Shown here one piece after another: positions 46,967 through 56,175 of a stretch of DNA of 64,000 nucleotides. The position numbers and the translations under genes are program-made. The stretch is from Janthinobacterium sp. UMAB-56 (GTDB taxonomy: Bacteria > Pseudomonadota > Gammaproteobacteria > Burkholderiales > Burkholderiaceae_D). The stretch is taken from positions 19,031-83,030 of the forward strand of contig NZ_LT607671.1 of the NCBI RefSeq assembly GCF_900095265.1, given 5' to 3'. The notes below the pieces were generated by a model, which worked only from the letters and a program-made list of their open reading frames with translations, was not told the origin of the DNA and did not search any database. Each line of letters starts with the position of its first letter. The stretch's first letter is position 1.

Positions 46967-47629
46967 TCAATGCTCATCTGCTGTTATGGCGGGTTTGTCA
47001 CCATGCCACAGCGCAATCACGAGGTTCTTGATGTGATTGAGCTTGCGGTGGAAAAAGTGGTCGGCGCCGGGGATCACGATCACGGGAATGTCTTGTGGAC
47101 GGGCCCAGTCGAAGACGGCAGACAGGGGGATCGTATCGTCCAGTTCGCCGTGGATCAAAATGCTGTCGGCGGGAATATCGGCCATGGCCCACTTGCCGGC
47201 CGCGCTGCCGATCAGCGCCAGGCGCTCGGCGGGCGTGCCGGCGGCGGCCAGGCGTTCCTGCAGTTTCGATTGCACGTAGGTGCCGAAGGAGAAGCCGGAC
47301 AAGGCGACGGGCAAGCCCGGGTACAGGCCGCGCATGTGTTCATACAGCAATTGCATGTCGTCTGTTTCGCCCGCGCCATGGTCATGCACGCCTTCCGAAG
47401 CACCGACGCCGCGGAAGTTGATGCGCGCCACCACGTAACCGAGGGCGACAAAGGCGCGCGCCAGGGTTTGCGTGACCTTGTTATCCATCGTGCCGCCGTA
47501 CAGCGGGTGGGGATGGGCAACGAGGGCGATGCCACGCGGGGTTTCTGCCGGGAAATCGAGCAAGCCTTCCATGCTGCCTGCATGGCCGGCGAGGGTAAAT
47601 TTTTCCGAGTTTCTGTTCATGATGCTCAT
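46967..47629 (-). CDS. alpha/beta hydrolase, dienelactone-hydrolase-like
   Basis: 220 residues. Core marks are ALVAHPHPLYGGTMDNKV, the nucleophile elbow ALSGFSFGTYVQ, an Asp in LIHGELDDTIP and a His in PGADHFFHRKL, giving a complete Ser-Asp-His triad. This CC3/TT family (COG2945) is common next to unrelated housekeeping genes and the substrate is unknown. Cytoplasmic. The ATG at 47629 has no strong ribosome site; ATG 47620 is an alternative. It is 39 bp after the ferredoxin gene and 113 bp before dacA, all in one direction. Confidence 0.85.
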   Translation of the reverse strand: MSIMNRNSEKFTLAGHAGSMEGLLDFPAETPRGIALVAHPHPLYGGTMDNKVTQTLARAFVALGYVVARINFRGVGASEGVHDHGAGETDDMQLLYEHMRGLYPGLPVALSGFSFGTYVQSKLQERLAAAGTPAERLALIGSAAGKWAMADIPADSILIHGELDDTIPLSAVFDWARPQDIPVIVIPGADHFFHRKLNHIKNLVIALWHGDKPAITADEH

Positions 47630-47668
47630 ACTGTTAGCGTAGGCTTAAATTAAGATTAAATATGGGGC

Positions 47669-47986
47669 TCAGATTTTCAGGCGTTCGACAATCTTGCCGC
47701 CCACCAGGTGCGTGTCGATGATTTCATCGATATCGCTGGTGTCGACATAGGTATACCAGGTCGCTTCCGGATAGATCACCAGCAGCGGGCCTTCTTCGCA
47801 GCGGTCCATGCAGCCGGCCTGGTTGATGCGGATCTTGCCCGCGCCATTCATGTCGAGCTCCTTGATGCGGCGCTTGCAATGCTTTTGCGCCGCTTCCGCG
47901 CCATGGTCGCCGCAGCTGTTGCGGCCATCTTCACGTTTATTCATGCAGAAAAAAACGTGGCGTTCAAAATACGGTGCGTCGCTCAT
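47669..47986 (-). CDS. thioredoxin-like [2Fe-2S] ferredoxin
   Basis: 105 residues. The ATG at 47986 has AGGAGAATAGT directly upstream. The four cluster ligands are Cys in HVFFCMNKREDGRNSCGDHG (two) and NQAGCMDRCEEGP (two). This is the small thioredoxin-fold ferredoxin family (COG3411), related to the NuoE C-terminal part. The electron partner is not known. It lies 40 bp after the vanZ-like gene. Confidence 0.92.
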   Translation of the reverse strand: MSDAPYFERHVFFCMNKREDGRNSCGDHGAEAAQKHCKRRIKELDMNGAGKIRINQAGCMDRCEEGPLLVIYPEATWYTYVDTSDIDEIIDTHLVGGKIVERLKI

Positions 47987-48026
47987 ACTATTCTCCTGCT
48001 GATTCATCAATGCGCCATGATAACGC

Positions 48027-49214
48027 TTATGCGTGGTCTTCGCGACGCTGGCGCTGCACGTCATCCTGCCGGTTCAGGCGGTGCGAGGGCAGGCACAGGA
48101 ACCACAGGGCCATGAAGGGCCACAGCAGGGCGAGGAATTGTGCCGCGCCATTGAAGTTGAGGAACTTGCCTTGTACCCAGCCTTGCAAGGTCGACATGAA
48201 ATACGGGTTGATTGGCGTCGTATTCACCATCACCAGGCTCAGCAGCAAGGTGGCGGCCGCGATGCGGCGTTGCGCCACGTGCGGTGCGAAGGCCAGGCCA
48301 CCGAGCATGATCAGGCCGATCAAGAAACCGCCCTGGGCGCCCGGCGTGATCCAGACGAAGGCGTTTTGCGGTGAAAACAGCAGCGCGCTGGCCATCGAGC
48401 GCACGATCAGTGCGGCGGCGATCAGGGTCAGCATCGATATGGCGCGGGGCGCCGCGCGGCGTAGCAGGCACAGCAAGGTGAGCACGGCGCCCGTCATGCC
48501 GCATGCCGTGATGATGGTTTCCGAAAGCCAATATTGCTCGACGGTCAATATCACATCGGGACGCAGATAGGCGGCCAGGTCGATCTCCATGCCCATCAGG
48601 GAAGAGGCCCAGTCCGACAGGATGGGCAGCAGCTGGCCCAGGCCGAACAGATAGCCTTGCGGATAGATCTGCGCCAGTGGCCACAGGGCCACCAGCACCA
48701 GGCCCTGGCTGGCGTGCTGGGCAAACCAGCGCTGGCGCAGCCGGTACAGATGGCTATGGTCGAGCAGTTTGCGCGCCGTCAGGGCGCCGATGATGGAACC
48801 GACGAAGCAGCCGGCCGTATTCGTATAAAAGTCCAGATTCGATGAGACGCGGCTGGGCAGGTAGGTTTGCACCGCTTCCATGCTGCCGGAAATGAACATG
48901 CCGCACAGGCTGGCGACGATAACGGCAAGGAAACCTGTGATCCTTGGAAATAGCGAATACACGATCAGCGCGCCCAGCGGGATATAGCCGACGACGTTGA
49001 TGCCCACGTCAAAGCCCGTCCAGTAACGGGGCATGCGCGTATTTTCCAGGAAAGTGAGCGGCGACAGGCCATTGCTGTGCCAGCCCGTGAATGGAAACCA
49101 GCTCGCATACACGATCAGGAAGACGTAGGCGAGCAGGCTCGCGCGCGACACGGGTGAAGAGCGTACGGGCGGCAGTGGCGTTGGCGGGCTGGCGGGGGCT
49201 GCGGGGGCGGTCAT
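48027..49214 (-). CDS. VanZ family membrane protein
   Basis: 395 residues with about ten membrane helices. The VanZ domain is in the first half: LIVYASWFPFTGWHS, FDVGINVVGYIPLGALIVYS and SMEAVQTYLPSRVSSNLDFY followed by NTAGCFVGSIIGA. The second half is an additional set of helices not found in short VanZ proteins. VanZ was first noted for teicoplanin resistance, but the general role is not known. It follows the Mce-type lipoprotein gene by ten bases and reads in the same direction, so may belong to that operon. Confidence 0.85.
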   Translation of the reverse strand: MTAPAAPASPPTPLPPVRSSPVSRASLLAYVFLIVYASWFPFTGWHSNGLSPLTFLENTRMPRYWTGFDVGINVVGYIPLGALIVYSLFPRITGFLAVIVASLCGMFISGSMEAVQTYLPSRVSSNLDFYTNTAGCFVGSIIGALTARKLLDHSHLYRLRQRWFAQHASQGLVLVALWPLAQIYPQGYLFGLGQLLPILSDWASSLMGMEIDLAAYLRPDVILTVEQYWLSETIITACGMTGAVLTLLCLLRRAAPRAISMLTLIAAALIVRSMASALLFSPQNAFVWITPGAQGGFLIGLIMLGGLAFAPHVAQRRIAAATLLLSLVMVNTTPINPYFMSTLQGWVQGKFLNFNGAAQFLALLWPFMALWFLCLPSHRLNRQDDVQRQRREDHA

Positions 49215-49224
49215 CGTGCTGCGG

Positions 49225-49839
49225 TCACTCTTTCGGCATGTTCAACGTGGCCAGCCAGACCAGCAGGTCGGCGGCGATGGCATCCGATGCCCCCGCCAGA
49301 GCCTGCGCGCCGCCTTGCGCGTCGGCGCTGCCGGCCGGGGCGCTGCGGCTGAAGGTTTTCTGGTCGATCAGGCGGTGGCCGCTAAAAACCGAGGCGCGCA
49401 GCGACACGTGGCCGCTGCTGCGCGTCTGCGTATCGAAGTTTTGCGAAAAATCATCGACGTCGATGCGCAGCAATGGCATGCCGGCGGCCGCGTCCGTGGT
49501 CGACAACACTTTCACGCCGCTTTGCGCCACGCGGGTTTTCAGGCGCTGGCTGAGCAGTTGCAGCGGTGGCGTGTTCCAGCGGTTGTAGGCGTACGGTCGC
49601 GACTGTTGTGCATCCGCGTACAGCAAGCGGTAATACATGCGCTGGCTGTCCAGCCAGGAGGGGCCGTTGGCGTCGGCGATCACCAGCACGGGCACGGCTG
49701 GCGCCGCCGGCTGCGCGGCCGCCAGCGGTGCGGCCGGGCCGAAATCGTAAAAAGTGGGAACGGGGCCGCGGCTGGCGCAACCGCCCAGCAGGAATACGGC
49801 GGCCAGGGCCAGCACAGTGATATTGCGTGGGATATGCAT
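49225..49839 (-). CDS. ABC-type transport auxiliary lipoprotein, PqiC-like (DUF330)
   Basis: 204 residues. Lipoprotein signal with lipobox LLGGC (Cys21); mature domain with FYDFGPA near the start and SQRMYYRLLYADAQQSRPYA, then LLSQRLKTRVAQ, the usual pattern of this family. In Mce systems such lipoproteins sit in the outer membrane and receive lipid from the MlaD/PqiB ring. Fourth gene of the permease-ATPase-MlaD-lipoprotein set, 12 bp after the MlaD gene. Confidence 0.88.
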   Translation of the reverse strand: MHIPRNITVLALAAVFLLGGCASRGPVPTFYDFGPAAPLAAAQPAAPAVPVLVIADANGPSWLDSQRMYYRLLYADAQQSRPYAYNRWNTPPLQLLSQRLKTRVAQSGVKVLSTTDAAAGMPLLRIDVDDFSQNFDTQTRSSGHVSLRASVFSGHRLIDQKTFSRSAPAGSADAQGGAQALAGASDAIAADLLVWLATLNMPKE

Positions 49840-49851
49840 GCGGTATTCTCC

Positions 49852-50811
49852 TTATTTTCCCGGTGCCGAAAAGCCGGGCTCGCCCGGCCCGGGCGGAATG
49901 TCTGGGGCGCCGAACAAGATGCTCTGCGGCTGTTCATTGAGCGTGCTCATGGTGGCTTTCAGGGCGCGCATCGAGGAGCGCGCCTCGCCGCTCAGCTCGA
50001 TTACCTGTGGCAGCACTTCCAGCGACACGCCATTGGCCACCGTTTCCACCGAATTGCCGACCCGGTCGACCGTGCCATTGACCTTGTCGAGCACGCCGCC
50101 GGGCGCCTGGATATCGTTGCCCAGCTTTTTCCAGGTGGCCGTCAAGTCCGACACATTCTTGCTGGCCGTGCTGACGGCCGTCAGGGTCTGCCGCGTCTGT
50201 TCCGTCAGTTGCGGCAATTGCGTCAGCGTCGGTTCCAGCTGTTGCGGAATGGCACCAAAGGCCTTGGCTGCCTTGCCCACTTCATTGAAAGCGCCCAGCA
50301 TGGCCGCCTGGTTGTCGGGGCTGAGCAGATTGTTGACCTTGTTGGTGATCTGCTCGGCCTGGTCGAGGATGCGCTTGCCGCGCTTTTCCAGCTGGTCGAG
50401 CAAGCCGGCGCGCAGGGGAATCAGCGAAGGCTTGTCCTTGCTTGTTCCCAATAATTTGGAACCCACCTGTTCATCGTCGAGCTGGATGTAGGCGATGCCC
50501 GTCACACCCTGGTAGCCGAGGGTGGCAAAGGTGGTGTTGGTGACGGGGGTGTCGGGCGCCACGCTGATGTGCACGAGGATTTGCCCCGCCTTTTGCGTGT
50601 CGAAGTCGATGGCGTCGACCTTGCCCACTTCCAGGCCACGGTAGCGCACGGTGGCTTGCGGGTTCAGGCCCGGCACGGACAGGGTGGTGGCCAGCAGGTA
50701 AGGCACGCGTTCCACGCGGTCGCGGTTGAACCAGACGCCGAACAGAATGGCCGCCACCAGCAGGGTGAGTGTAAAGAATCCCGTCATCAGGGCATGTGAT
50801 CTGTTTTCCAT
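49852..50811 (-). CDS. MlaD family (MCE domain) substrate-binding protein
   Basis: 319 residues. One N-terminal membrane helix (FFTLTLLVAAILFGVWF), then the MCE domain at residues about 38-115 (GLNPQATVRYRGLEVGKVDA, FATLGYQGVTGIAYIQL). Residues 140-290 are helical and likely form the coiled-coil tunnel or needle. Such proteins form hexameric rings that carry phospholipids through the periplasm. Start ATG overlaps the ATPase stop by one base. Confidence 0.93.
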   Translation of the reverse strand: MENRSHALMTGFFTLTLLVAAILFGVWFNRDRVERVPYLLATTLSVPGLNPQATVRYRGLEVGKVDAIDFDTQKAGQILVHISVAPDTPVTNTTFATLGYQGVTGIAYIQLDDEQVGSKLLGTSKDKPSLIPLRAGLLDQLEKRGKRILDQAEQITNKVNNLLSPDNQAAMLGAFNEVGKAAKAFGAIPQQLEPTLTQLPQLTEQTRQTLTAVSTASKNVSDLTATWKKLGNDIQAPGGVLDKVNGTVDRVGNSVETVANGVSLEVLPQVIELSGEARSSMRALKATMSTLNEQPQSILFGAPDIPPGPGEPGFSAPGK

Positions 50812-51710
50812 TACTTCTCCGCTTTCTTGTCTGTGCCGGCGTCGTCGCCTGGCTGTGCGGCCTTGGCCGCCGCCTGTTTTTCATCGAGGACTGCCAGCGC
50901 GCGCTTGCCGCGGTCGCCGAGGAAAAATTGCTTGATGAATGCGTGGTCGAATTCGATCACCTCGCGCGTGGGGCCGATGGCGATCACGTGTTTTTCCGCC
51001 AGTACGGCGATGCGCGTGGACAGGGCGAACAGGGTGTCGAGGTCATGCGTGACCATCACCACCGTCAAGCCCAGTTCGCGGTGCAGCGACTGGATCAGGG
51101 TGACAAAACTTTCCGACAAGTCCGGGTCCAGGCCTGCCGTGGGTTCGTCGAGGAACAGCAGTTTCGGCTCCAGCGCCAGGGCGCGCGCCAGTGCCACGCG
51201 CTTGATCATGCCGCCCGACAAGTCCGACGGCATCTTCAGCGCATGTTCCGGGCCCAGGCCCACCATATTCATTTTCAATAATACCGCGTCGTGCACCAGC
51301 GCTTCGGGCAGCACGCGCAATTCGCGCATCGGTTGCGCCACGTTGTCGAACACGGTCAGGGCCGAATACAGGGCGCCTTGCTGGAACAGCATGCCCCAGT
51401 GTTGGCGCAGCTGCTGCAACTGGTCGGAGCTTGCTTTGTTAATATCTTCGCCGAAGACTTTGACGCAGCCCCGCGCCGGATGTTCCAGACCCAGCATCTG
51501 GCGCAGCAGTACCGTCTTGCCCGTGCCGGAGCCGCCCACGATGGAGAGGATTTCGCCCCGTTCGATTTCCAGGTCCAGGTCCTGGTGCACGACGGTGCGG
51601 CCGAACTTGGTCCACAGATTGGTGATTTCCACCACGGGCGCACTGCCATGCAGGTTGAACTGGCCCTCGTTGCCCTCGCTCGCCTTGCAAGCGTTATCGT
51701 TGTCCGCCAT
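50811..51710 (-). CDS. Mce/Mla-type ABC transporter ATP-binding protein
   Basis: 299 residues. Walker A GGSGTGKTVLL, signature LSGGMIKRVALARAL (the GGM variant is typical of MlaF), Walker B LLFLDEPTAGLDP, and H-loop MVTHDLD. An N-terminal extension of about 28 residues and an Ala/Lys-rich tail of about 30 lie outside the core. The ATG at 51710 overlaps the permease stop by one base. It powers lipid transport with the permease and MlaD proteins. Confidence 0.95.
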   Translation of the reverse strand: MADNDNACKASEGNEGQFNLHGSAPVVEITNLWTKFGRTVVHQDLDLEIERGEILSIVGGSGTGKTVLLRQMLGLEHPARGCVKVFGEDINKASSDQLQQLRQHWGMLFQQGALYSALTVFDNVAQPMRELRVLPEALVHDAVLLKMNMVGLGPEHALKMPSDLSGGMIKRVALARALALEPKLLFLDEPTAGLDPDLSESFVTLIQSLHRELGLTVVMVTHDLDTLFALSTRIAVLAEKHVIAIGPTREVIEFDHAFIKQFFLGDRGKRALAVLDEKQAAAKAAQPGDDAGTDKKAEK

Positions 51711-52846
51711 CAAAAGCCCACTCCATTGAAGACGATGGCAAACACGGCGTCAGCCAGGATCACCACGGTAATGGCCGTGACGACGGCGGTGGTGGTGCCG
51801 TGCCCCAGGCTTTCCGTATTGGCCTTGATGCGCAGGCCGAAGTGGCACGAGACGAGGGCGATCAGCATGCCGAAGATGACGCCCTTGCCCAGGCCGATCA
51901 TATAGTTAGCCAGCGGCACGGCGTCCGGCAGCTTCTGGATGAAGTAGCGCGCCGACAGATTCAATTCCACCTTGGCCGCCACCATGCCGCCGATCAGCGC
52001 AGCCGTATCCGTCCAGATGACGAGCAAGGGCATGGAAATGGCCAGGGCCAGCACTTTCGGCATGATCAGACGGAAACCGTGCGAAATGCCCATCACCAGC
52101 ATGGCGTCCAGTTCTTCCGTGACGCGCATGACGCCCAGCTGCGCCGTGATCGACGAGCCCGAGCGGCCGGCCACGAGGATGGCCGCCAGCAAGGGCCCCA
52201 GTTCGCGGATGACGCTCATGCCCAGCAAGTTGACCAGATAAATGTCGCCGCCAAAGGCGCGCAATTGCTGCGCCGACAGGTAGGACAGCACCACGCCGAT
52301 CAAAAAGCCCACGAGGGCCGTGATGCCCAGCGCCTGGAAGCCTGCATGGAAGATATTGGCGGAAATTTCACGCCACGGACCGCGCATCGGGTGGCGCAAG
52401 AAGCGGCCGACATCCAGCGTCACCTGGCCCACCAGGGCAATAAAACCCTTCAAATGTTCGAAAAACAGCAACATGGCCATGCCCAGCTTCATCACGGGCG
52501 TGAGGCGGTTGGCGCGCGAGGTCGGGGTTGTCAAAGGGCCCGTTTCTTCGATGCGCCGGAAAAACTCTTCCTGCGACGGCGCCAGGGTCAGCTGCGCGGG
52601 GCGCTGCTTGCCCCAGGCATTCCAGAACAGCTGGGCGCCGATATGGTCCATGCTGCCGATGGCTGACAGGTCCCATTGCACTTGGGTGTCGCCCTGCAAG
52701 GGCTTGAGTTGGGCGTCGATGGCCTTGATCGCATTGTCATGCGCCAAGGCGTGCACTTGCCAGGCGCCGCTGGCAGTGACGATGGCTCCCTGTTGGGAGC
52801 TGGTCTGGGAGAGGGTCAGTTTCGGCGATTGTACAGTCGGCATCAT
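51710..52846 (-). CDS. MlaE family permease with N-terminal STAS domain
   Basis: 378 residues. Residues 1-95 resemble a STAS domain (QVQWDLSAIGSMDHIGAQLF), fused here to the permease, whereas E. coli encodes the STAS protein MlaB separately. The MlaE domain has about six helices and the family motif GRSGSSITAQLGVMRVTEEL. First gene of the lipid transport operon; a second in-frame ATG at 52843 is possible. The direction of lipid movement cannot be read from sequence. Confidence 0.93.
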   Translation of the reverse strand: MMPTVQSPKLTLSQTSSQQGAIVTASGAWQVHALAHDNAIKAIDAQLKPLQGDTQVQWDLSAIGSMDHIGAQLFWNAWGKQRPAQLTLAPSQEEFFRRIEETGPLTTPTSRANRLTPVMKLGMAMLLFFEHLKGFIALVGQVTLDVGRFLRHPMRGPWREISANIFHAGFQALGITALVGFLIGVVLSYLSAQQLRAFGGDIYLVNLLGMSVIRELGPLLAAILVAGRSGSSITAQLGVMRVTEELDAMLVMGISHGFRLIMPKVLALAISMPLLVIWTDTAALIGGMVAAKVELNLSARYFIQKLPDAVPLANYMIGLGKGVIFGMLIALVSCHFGLRIKANTESLGHGTTTAVVTAITVVILADAVFAIVFNGVGF

Positions 52847-52900
52847 GCCAGTTTAAGGGAGAATGGCGCAGACCGCCACCGCTGTTCAATCGCCGGCCTG

Positions 52901-54421
52901 TCAGGACGCCAGGTGGCGCGCCTGCCGCTGCGGCAGGGCGACGTCCGGTCGCACCTTGGCGCTGCCAGTACTCACTTCGCCGGGCTTGGTCTGTGCGTTG
53001 GCCTGCGCGCCGCCCGCATAGTCGCTGGCCAGCAGGGCATTGGCCTCGGCCGCGCTCATGCCGCGCGTCTGCAGCCATTGCGCCACCAGCTTGGCAAGGC
53101 GCTCCATGGCGATGCGGTGGGTGGCGTCCGTGTGGGCGTACAGCCAGTTCGAAAAATCCATGAAGTTTTCAAACGGTGCATCGCCCAGCATCCATTGCAC
53201 CGTATTGGCAAAGCGGCCCGAGTTGGCCACCAGGTCCCAGTAGCGGGCGAAGCGCACGAGGCGCTGCATGCTCATGAAATCGAGCTGCTTATTGGCCAGG
53301 ATGGTGTAGGGCGGGTGCGGGTCGAACACCATGCCGTAGTTTTCCGTATGGCGGATGATGGGCGTGCCGCGCAGGCGTTTCAGGATGCCGAACTGGATTT
53401 CATGCGGTTTCAACGCCACCAGCTTGTTGAAACCGGTCGCAAAGCTCGCTTCATCCTCGCCCGGCAAGCCGGCGATCAAGTCCACGTGCAGGTGGGCGTT
53501 CGATTCCTCGCACAGCCAGCGGATGTTGTCGGCCGCCTTTTGATTGTCTTGCTTGCGGCTGACCAGCGCTTGCACGTCCGGATTGAAACTCTGGATGCCG
53601 ATCTCGAACTGCAGCGCGCCGGGCGGGAATTTGCTGATGCCTTCTTTCAAGGCGTCGGGCAAGTGGTCGGGCACCAGCTCGAAGTGGGCGTAGATGGGAT
53701 CGTCCGGATTGGCGGCGATCTTGTCCAGAAAGAACTGCATGATCTTCAAGCTGGTCTTGATATTCAGGTTGAAGGTGCGGTCGACGAACTTGAACAGGCG
53801 CGCGCCGCGTGCATGCAAGGACTCCATCTCGGCCAGGAAATTGTCCAGCGCGAAGGGCCAGGCCGTCTTGTCCAGCGCCGACAGGCAGAATTCGCACTTG
53901 AACGGGCAGCCACGCGACGCTTCCACGTAAATCGTGCGGTGGCGGATATCGTCGTCTGTATACAAGGAGTAAGGCAGTTGCAGTTCCGCCAGCGGGGCTT
54001 GCACGCCGGCATGGATCTTCATCAGCGGCTTCGGTCCGTTGAGGATCTCGCCGCACAGCTTGGGGAAGGTGACGTCGCCCCAGCCCGTGATCAGGTAGTC
54101 GGCCAGCTTGACGATTTCTTGTTCGCCCGCCTCGTGCGACACTTCCGGCCCGCCCAGCACGATGATGACTTCAGGCGCCACGCGCTTGAGCATGGCCACC
54201 AGTTTCGTGGTTTCTTCGACGTTCCATATATAGACGCCAAAACCGATGATGCGCGGTTTGTTGACGAGGATGCGCTCGACCAGTTCCGTGGTTTTCGTGC
54301 CGATGACGAATTCCTGCAGCCGCGTCTGCGCTTGCAACGGCCCCATATTGGCCAGCAAATAGCGCAATCCCAGCGAAGCGTGGGTGTAGCGGGCATTCAG
54401 GGTGGAGAGCAGGATGGTCAT
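52901..54421 (-). CDS. B12-binding domain radical SAM protein
   Basis: 506 residues. N-terminal cobalamin-binding-like domain residues 1-140 (VNKPRIIGFGVYIWNVEETT, IIVLGGPEVSHEAGEQE; no canonical DxHxxG is visible). Radical SAM core with CX3CX2C cluster in ASRGCPFKCEFCLSALD, and LIAGLPGEDEASFATGF. A DUF4080-like C-terminal part follows. Relatives (COG1032) include methyltransferases and ring-forming enzymes; the substrate here is not known. It is 54 bp upstream of the Mce operon in the same direction and divergent from yfaA. Confidence 0.9.
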   Translation of the reverse strand: MTILLSTLNARYTHASLGLRYLLANMGPLQAQTRLQEFVIGTKTTELVERILVNKPRIIGFGVYIWNVEETTKLVAMLKRVAPEVIIVLGGPEVSHEAGEQEIVKLADYLITGWGDVTFPKLCGEILNGPKPLMKIHAGVQAPLAELQLPYSLYTDDDIRHRTIYVEASRGCPFKCEFCLSALDKTAWPFALDNFLAEMESLHARGARLFKFVDRTFNLNIKTSLKIMQFFLDKIAANPDDPIYAHFELVPDHLPDALKEGISKFPPGALQFEIGIQSFNPDVQALVSRKQDNQKAADNIRWLCEESNAHLHVDLIAGLPGEDEASFATGFNKLVALKPHEIQFGILKRLRGTPIIRHTENYGMVFDPHPPYTILANKQLDFMSMQRLVRFARYWDLVANSGRFANTVQWMLGDAPFENFMDFSNWLYAHTDATHRIAMERLAKLVAQWLQTRGMSAAEANALLASDYAGGAQANAQTKPGEVSTGSAKVRPDVALPQRQARHLAS

Positions 54422-54558
54422 GAGAGGCGATTGAAACGGCTAAAGCGCTATTTTACGCTGTCGTGACATTGGTGCGCTGCGGCCGCAAATGCCATGTTAC
54501 CATTTGTCAATAATTACTAACTTGGCAATGCTGCGGCAGGGCAACAAGGGGATACACG

Positions 54559-56175
54559 GTGCTGGTGAAGAAAGTACTCAATAACAAGGTCCTGCTCGGC
54601 TCACTTGCCGGGGTGGCGCTGGTGGCGGCTGCGCTGGTCGGCTACCGGCTCTTCGGCTGGGGCATGCTGGGGCCGGTCAACAGTCTGAAACTCGATTTGT
54701 CGCGCCCCGACGCGTTGGTGCGGACGAAAAGCCTGTCAACCTTGCCGCGCGACCTGCTGACGGTGCCGCTGGCGCGCGATGTGCTGCGCGAGGATTTCCT
54801 GTTCTATTACGAGCAAAGCGAAGACCGGCTGGGGCTCAAGGGCAGCTTGCGTCGCATCGCCTATGAACATGCGCTGGGATGGGGCGACCAGTTGCTGCGC
54901 ATGGTGCTGGACCAGCCGGCGGAAGTGGCCCTGTGGCGCGACGCCGATGGCTCGCTCAAGCATTTCGCCATCGCCGTGTCGCGCAGCCAGTTGACGCGCC
55001 TGCTCGAGGAAGCGGGCAAGATCGCCTTGAAGGATACGCAAATGCGCGTGGCCGGCAGTTTGCGCGTCGATGGCGGCCAGGTGCCCGTGTATGCGCTCAA
55101 TTACGCCTACCAGCGCACCTTGCTGTTTGCCGCGCACGGCCAGCGCCTGGTCATCCTGTCGCATCCCGGCATGCTGTATGGCGGCAGCGAGGGCAAGGAT
55201 GGCGATGGCACGGCCGAGAAAACCGTGGCCAGCCTGCTGGCGCCGGAGCCGGCCAAACAGAACGTCTTTCATGCGCAGTTCCATCTCGACAGCGCCGCGC
55301 CCGAGGGGCACAGCATCGCCGTCAAGGCGGACTTCCTGTCGTTCGGCTACCAGCCTTTCTTTGGCGCGCTCGAAGCGCTGCGTTTCGATTTTCAAAAGGG
55401 CGCCTGGCAGTCCAAGGTGCTGCTCAATGCCGATAAACTGAAAAACGGTGGGTATGACAGCAGCGCTCTGTGGCCGCTGCTGCCGCACAGTCCCAGCGCC
55501 TGCTTCAGCGTGCCGGTGGACTGGGCCGCGCTGCAGCCCGTGCTCAAGCGTATGGGAAGCAAGACCTCCGAGCCGGTGTTGCCGCTGGCCGGGCACTTGC
55601 AAGGGCCGGCTGCCGCCTGCTGGTATGGCACATCACGGCTGCATACGCCTGTATTTGTCGCCACCCGCCATTCTGATGCTGGCGATGAGGCTTTGTATGC
55701 AAGCCTGTTCGAGGCGGCCATCGGCGGCCAGGACCCCGTGCGCAAGACTACCGGCAAGGATAGTCAAGGTGAGTTCGTGCGCTGGGAGCGCAGCGTCGCC
55801 ACGGCACTGGGCCAGTCCACGCCGGCGCTGGCCGTGGCTGGCAATACCGTCGTCTTTTCCGCCGACGGCAAGCTGGTGGACCAGGTGCTGGCCGTGCGCC
55901 GCAAGCAGGCGCCGGCCGCCAGCGACCTGCTGCCCGATGCTGCGCATACCATCGGCCTGATCGCGCCGGCGTCGCTGGCCCGGCTGATCCAGCTGGAAGC
56001 CTTCGATACCTTGCCGGCGAATAATGAACCGGTACTGCGCGCAGCTGCCAATGAACACCTGGTGCCGCGCCTGAATGCCTTGAAAAAATATCCGCCGCTG
56101 CGCATGGTGCTCAAGCGGCAGCCAGCCAGCGGCACCGCATGGGAAACGCTGGAATGGCAGGAGACTGCACGATGA
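54559..56175 (+). CDS. yfaA: YfaA-like DUF2138 membrane-anchored protein
   Basis: 538 residues with a GTG start; AAGGGG lies eight bases upstream. One N-terminal membrane helix (LLGSLAGVALVAAALVGYRL), the rest extracytoplasmic. Family marks are LDLSRPDALVRTKSLSTLPR and EDFLFYYEQSEDRLGLKGSL, typical of DUF2138. First gene of a five-gene operon. In P. aeruginosa the corresponding mag genes encode inner-membrane partners of the macroglobulin MagD; anchoring may be the role. Overlaps the next gene by ATGA. Confidence 0.88.
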   Translation: MLVKKVLNNKVLLGSLAGVALVAAALVGYRLFGWGMLGPVNSLKLDLSRPDALVRTKSLSTLPRDLLTVPLARDVLREDFLFYYEQSEDRLGLKGSLRRIAYEHALGWGDQLLRMVLDQPAEVALWRDADGSLKHFAIAVSRSQLTRLLEEAGKIALKDTQMRVAGSLRVDGGQVPVYALNYAYQRTLLFAAHGQRLVILSHPGMLYGGSEGKDGDGTAEKTVASLLAPEPAKQNVFHAQFHLDSAAPEGHSIAVKADFLSFGYQPFFGALEALRFDFQKGAWQSKVLLNADKLKNGGYDSSALWPLLPHSPSACFSVPVDWAALQPVLKRMGSKTSEPVLPLAGHLQGPAAACWYGTSRLHTPVFVATRHSDAGDEALYASLFEAAIGGQDPVRKTTGKDSQGEFVRWERSVATALGQSTPALAVAGNTVVFSADGKLVDQVLAVRRKQAPAASDLLPDAAHTIGLIAPASLARLIQLEAFDTLPANNEPVLRAAANEHLVPRLNALKKYPPLRMVLKRQPASGTAWETLEWQETAR

